Assembly: GCA_021730635.1 (NCBI GenBank)
Contig: JAJNNC010000021.1
Coordinates: forward strand, 1 to 64,000
DNA: 64,000 bases
Reading direction: 5' to 3'
Origin: Catalimonadaceae bacterium JC749
Lineage (GTDB): Bacteria > Bacteroidota > Bacteroidia > Cytophagales > Cyclobacteriaceae
The notes under the pieces were generated by a model, which was not told where the DNA came from, ran no database searches, and saw only the letters and a list, made by a program, of their open reading frames with translations. Below, one piece after another: positions 62,208 to 64,000 of this stretch. A program made the position numbers and the translations under genes. The stretch's first letter is position 1. Every line of letters starts with the position of its first letter.

Positions 62208-62231
62208 CTATTGACTTACCAAAAACTATCA

Positions 62232-62267
62232 AAACCCTTTAAATCGCATGATTTGAGGGTTTTTTTA
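62232..62267 (+). terminator. Intrinsic terminator after tRNA-Pro
   Basis: AAACCCT...AAATC-GCAT-GATTT...AGGGTTT forms a two-part stem at 62232-62262, followed by a T-run to 62267. Confidence 0.85.
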
Positions 62268-62390
62268 TTTTTCTTCCGGCTGGCCGCCCGCGAATAGCCG
62301 TCCGCAACCATTTCGTAGTCTACCAGACTGGGTCTATCAGACCGGGACTTTCTTATTGTTAAAAAGTTCTGGATCAAAAAGTAAATCCAC

Positions 62391-62627
62391 TCATTGGAGT
62401 GCCGACCAGTCGAGTCTATACCTTTCGTTGCTTACTGAATAGTGGTTGATGAACTGATCGTATCTGTCGGGACCACCGATGTCTTCCGGAGGACAGGCTC
62501 GTAAGAAGTATCTTTTTCCAGGATGAGTATCTTGCCACCCCATCACGAGTTGCACAATGCGGTGCAGTTTGGCAAGAGTTGTATCCGGCGGGACAAAGAA
62601 CCTGCGCCAGATCAACGGACTGTTTAA
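62391..62627 (-). pseudogene. Remnant of a pRiA4b ORF-3-like (IS1096 TnpR-type passenger) gene
   Basis: The 74 readable codons begin I-W-R-R-F-F-V-P-P-D-T-T-L-A-K-L-H-R-I-V-Q-L-V-M-G-W and then jump to R-A-C-P-P-E-D-I-G-G-P-D-R-Y-D-Q-F. In intact members these blocks are separated by some 60-80 residues, so the middle is deleted. The N-terminal lead-in is cut by a stop at 62628-62630 and there is no ATG. A decayed passenger-type gene directly downstream of the ATP-grasp gene. Confidence 0.65.
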
Positions 62628-63517
62628 TTATTCAGGATTGAAATTATTCCTTGTGAGAGTTTTTTTGCTGCTGTTGTGTCGAAGCGGAGAAATAGCTCTG
62701 GTTCAATCAGTTCCAGTTCCATAATGGCATGCTCTCCATTATTATCTCTCACCATATCTACCCTGGCATAAAGCGGTTTATAGCCACAGTGTTGAACCGC
62801 AAATTCAGCAAATCTAATCTCATCTTCACAGGCAAAATAAGGCAATACCTTCCCACCATGATCATCTTGAACCCTGAATTCGCCTGCTTTTGCCTTTTTC
62901 TGAATGGCATGGGTATATTTGCCATCAATGACCATCAGTGAAATTTCTCCACTATTCATGATTTCTTCCTGGAAGGGTTGCACCATCATGGTCCTGGTAG
63001 CAACAAGTTCAGTAAAACGAGCCTTAAAATCAGGTATTTGCTGACGCGCTATTTTGTAGGTATTTTCACCAGCGGCAGAAATAGTAGGTTTTATCACGGC
63101 CTGATCACAATTCAATTGGTCATAAATAGCATCCAGCGAGGTATGATTTCCCTTCTCAACAAAATGGCTTGGTACGATATTAATTCCGTTTTTCTCTAAG
63201 TCAGCCATGTATTTTTTGTCAAGGTTCCATTCTAGTATCTCGGCTGAATTGATGAGAGTGGTCTTATCCTTGACATCTTCCAGCCATTTGGCAAATTCCT
63301 GAAAACGGTCAAAATAGTCCCATGTGCTTCTGAATACGGCACAACGCACCTCATTCCAATCTACTGATGGATCAGACCAGGCGATACGCTTTGCAGCAAT
63401 CCCTGCCTCTTTCAGATGGGATAAAATCAAACTTTCCTCGTAGATAACCTGAGAAATGTAAAAATTATGTTCGTCTGGCTTAAGTAGACGAGTATCTGTT
63501 AAGATAGCGACATCCAT
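62624..63517 (-). CDS. ATP-grasp domain protein (RimK/DcsG-like)
   Basis: 297 residues of the ATP-grasp fold. N-terminal FRSTWDYFDRFQEFAKWL, then central V-I-K-P-T-I-S-A-A-G-E-N-T-Y, M-V-Q-P-F-Q-E-E-I, G-E-I-S-L-M-V-I-D-G, and the C-terminal metal/ATP site Y-A-R-V-D-M-V...M-E-L-E-L-I-E-P-E-L-F-L-R-F. Such enzymes join a carboxylate to an amine or thiol through an acyl-phosphate. Closest are stand-alone COG0189-type proteins of unknown substrate. ATG start; monocistronic. Confidence 0.85.
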   Translation of the reverse strand: MDVAILTDTRLLKPDEHNFYISQVIYEESLILSHLKEAGIAAKRIAWSDPSVDWNEVRCAVFRSTWDYFDRFQEFAKWLEDVKDKTTLINSAEILEWNLDKKYMADLEKNGINIVPSHFVEKGNHTSLDAIYDQLNCDQAVIKPTISAAGENTYKIARQQIPDFKARFTELVATRTMMVQPFQEEIMNSGEISLMVIDGKYTHAIQKKAKAGEFRVQDDHGGKVLPYFACEDEIRFAEFAVQHCGYKPLYARVDMVRDNNGEHAIMELELIEPELFLRFDTTAAKKLSQGIISILNN

Positions 63518-63782
63518 AGGAACTCCCTGAAAATTCTTTTTTGTATATTAAAATTGAGAGGTTAAGCCATGCTTTTTGCCACTATACTACAAAAGAAAAA
63601 GAGCAATAAAAAGGGCTGATGATGATTCTATTTGAAGCAATAGTTGTTATTTAAATATGAAGGTTTTTTGACTATATGCCGGCTAAAGTGTGACGAAGAT
63701 CATTCATTTTTTTTGATGAAGATCATTTAATCAGGCCTGAAGCATGGTTAGCTTTGGATTATTACCCGATAATTCTATAACT

Positions 63783-64000
63783 ATGAAAAGGAAGCCCATT
63801 ATGAGTCGTAATAGCGTCATATTAAATGGCATAGGCTTCATCACCTTTGGTATGGTGGCGCTTTGTTATCCGGGGCAGGACATTCAAGTCATGACATTTC
63901 CTTTTGGCTTTCTGCTCACTTTAAGCGGATTGGTTACCATGTTGAGATATCTACGTGGCTGGGATCATCGTCTGCGAAAGTTGATGTTTAAAAAAGGTGT
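63783..64000 (+). CDS. Small membrane protein, partial (runs off the right edge)
   Basis: Starts at ATG 63783 and is open to the window end (72 codons visible). M-K-R-K-P-I-M-S-R-N-S-V-I-L-N-G-I-G-F, then two hydrophobic stretches (FITFGMVALCY; FPFGFLLTLSGLVTML) and a basic loop (RYLRGWDHRLRKLMFKK). Family not recognisable from this fragment; the next ATG at 63801 is an alternative start. Confidence 0.5.
   Translation, partial: MKRKPIMSRNSVILNGIGFITFGMVALCYPGQDIQVMTFPFGFLLTLSGLVTMLRYLRGWDHRLRKLMFKKG

Overview
The window comes from a Bacteroidota chromosome, most likely a marine or soil Cytophagia/Cytophagales-type bacterium. The evidence is a TonB-dependent receptor with an N-terminal carboxypeptidase-regulatory-like domain, a giant secreted protein with a type IX secretion (T9SS) C-terminal sorting domain, an RskA-type anti-sigma/ECF sigma pair, a lycopene cyclase, almost no Shine-Dalgarno sequences, and several promoters of the Bacteroidota form TTG-N19/20-TAnnTTTG. 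The best promoters precede the TonB receptor, rplU and a tRNA-Pro. I see no prophage, complete insertion sequence or CRISPR array. The region is mostly ordinary chromosome with a few decayed or mobile pieces.

Layout. 0-9.7 kb: the end of a surface-type protein, a TonB receptor, a PAS protein, an acetyltransferase, a Crp-type regulator with an AhpD-like protein, then a compact DNA-alkylation repair operon (AraC-methyltransferase fusion, 2OG-Fe(II) oxygenase, stand-alone Ada zinc domain), and a CGNR regulator with an EamA exporter. 9.7-13 kb: an alpha/beta hydrolase divergent from a MerR regulator plus glycolipid-binding-family protein, with two copies of one palindrome between them, then small proteins. 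13-22.5 kb: an AI-2E-type membrane protein, a sulfatase, a broken antitoxin-like gene, a GMC oxidoreductase with a Tat-exported partner, and pyruvate carboxylase. 22.5-28.3 kb: a 1518-residue repeat protein secreted by T9SS and a DUF5996 protein. 28.5-33.6 kb: nrdB-nrdA and rplU-rpmA. 33.8-42.5 kb: a 1378-residue TPR protein, an outer-membrane barrel, lycopene cyclase, asparagine synthase and tatA. 42.7-46.5 kb: two ferritin-like exported proteins beside an ECF sigma/anti-sigma operon. 46.5-58.2 kb: a membrane glycosyltransferase-like protein, lepA, folD, a four-helix-bundle (S23) element, queE, rpmE2, holB-hemC, a cyclophilin lipoprotein, an SDR reductase and an AGCS symporter. 58.2-64 kb: a WG-repeat lipoprotein, a glycine-zipper stress protein, tRNA-Pro(GGG), a decayed pRiA4b-type ORF, an ATP-grasp protein and a partial membrane protein.

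Genes that seem to work together: the alkylation-repair trio (5973-7828); the MerR regulon with operators at both divergent promoters; the Tat theme, with tatA next to two ferritin-like proteins bearing twin-arginine leaders and an ECF/anti-sigma pair just upstream; and GMC oxidoreductase with its overlapping Tat-signal subunit.

The least expected signals are not protein genes. A rod-shaped structured RNA with its own UUCG-loop terminator appears to lie antisense to the 3' end of the gene at 46575-47867. Structured leaders precede rplU and rpmE2. A four-helix-bundle gene is bracketed by inverted repeats made of (T/C)AGAACT units, one of which supplies a possible start codon for queE. All functional calls rest on reading motifs by eye; no database search was run.
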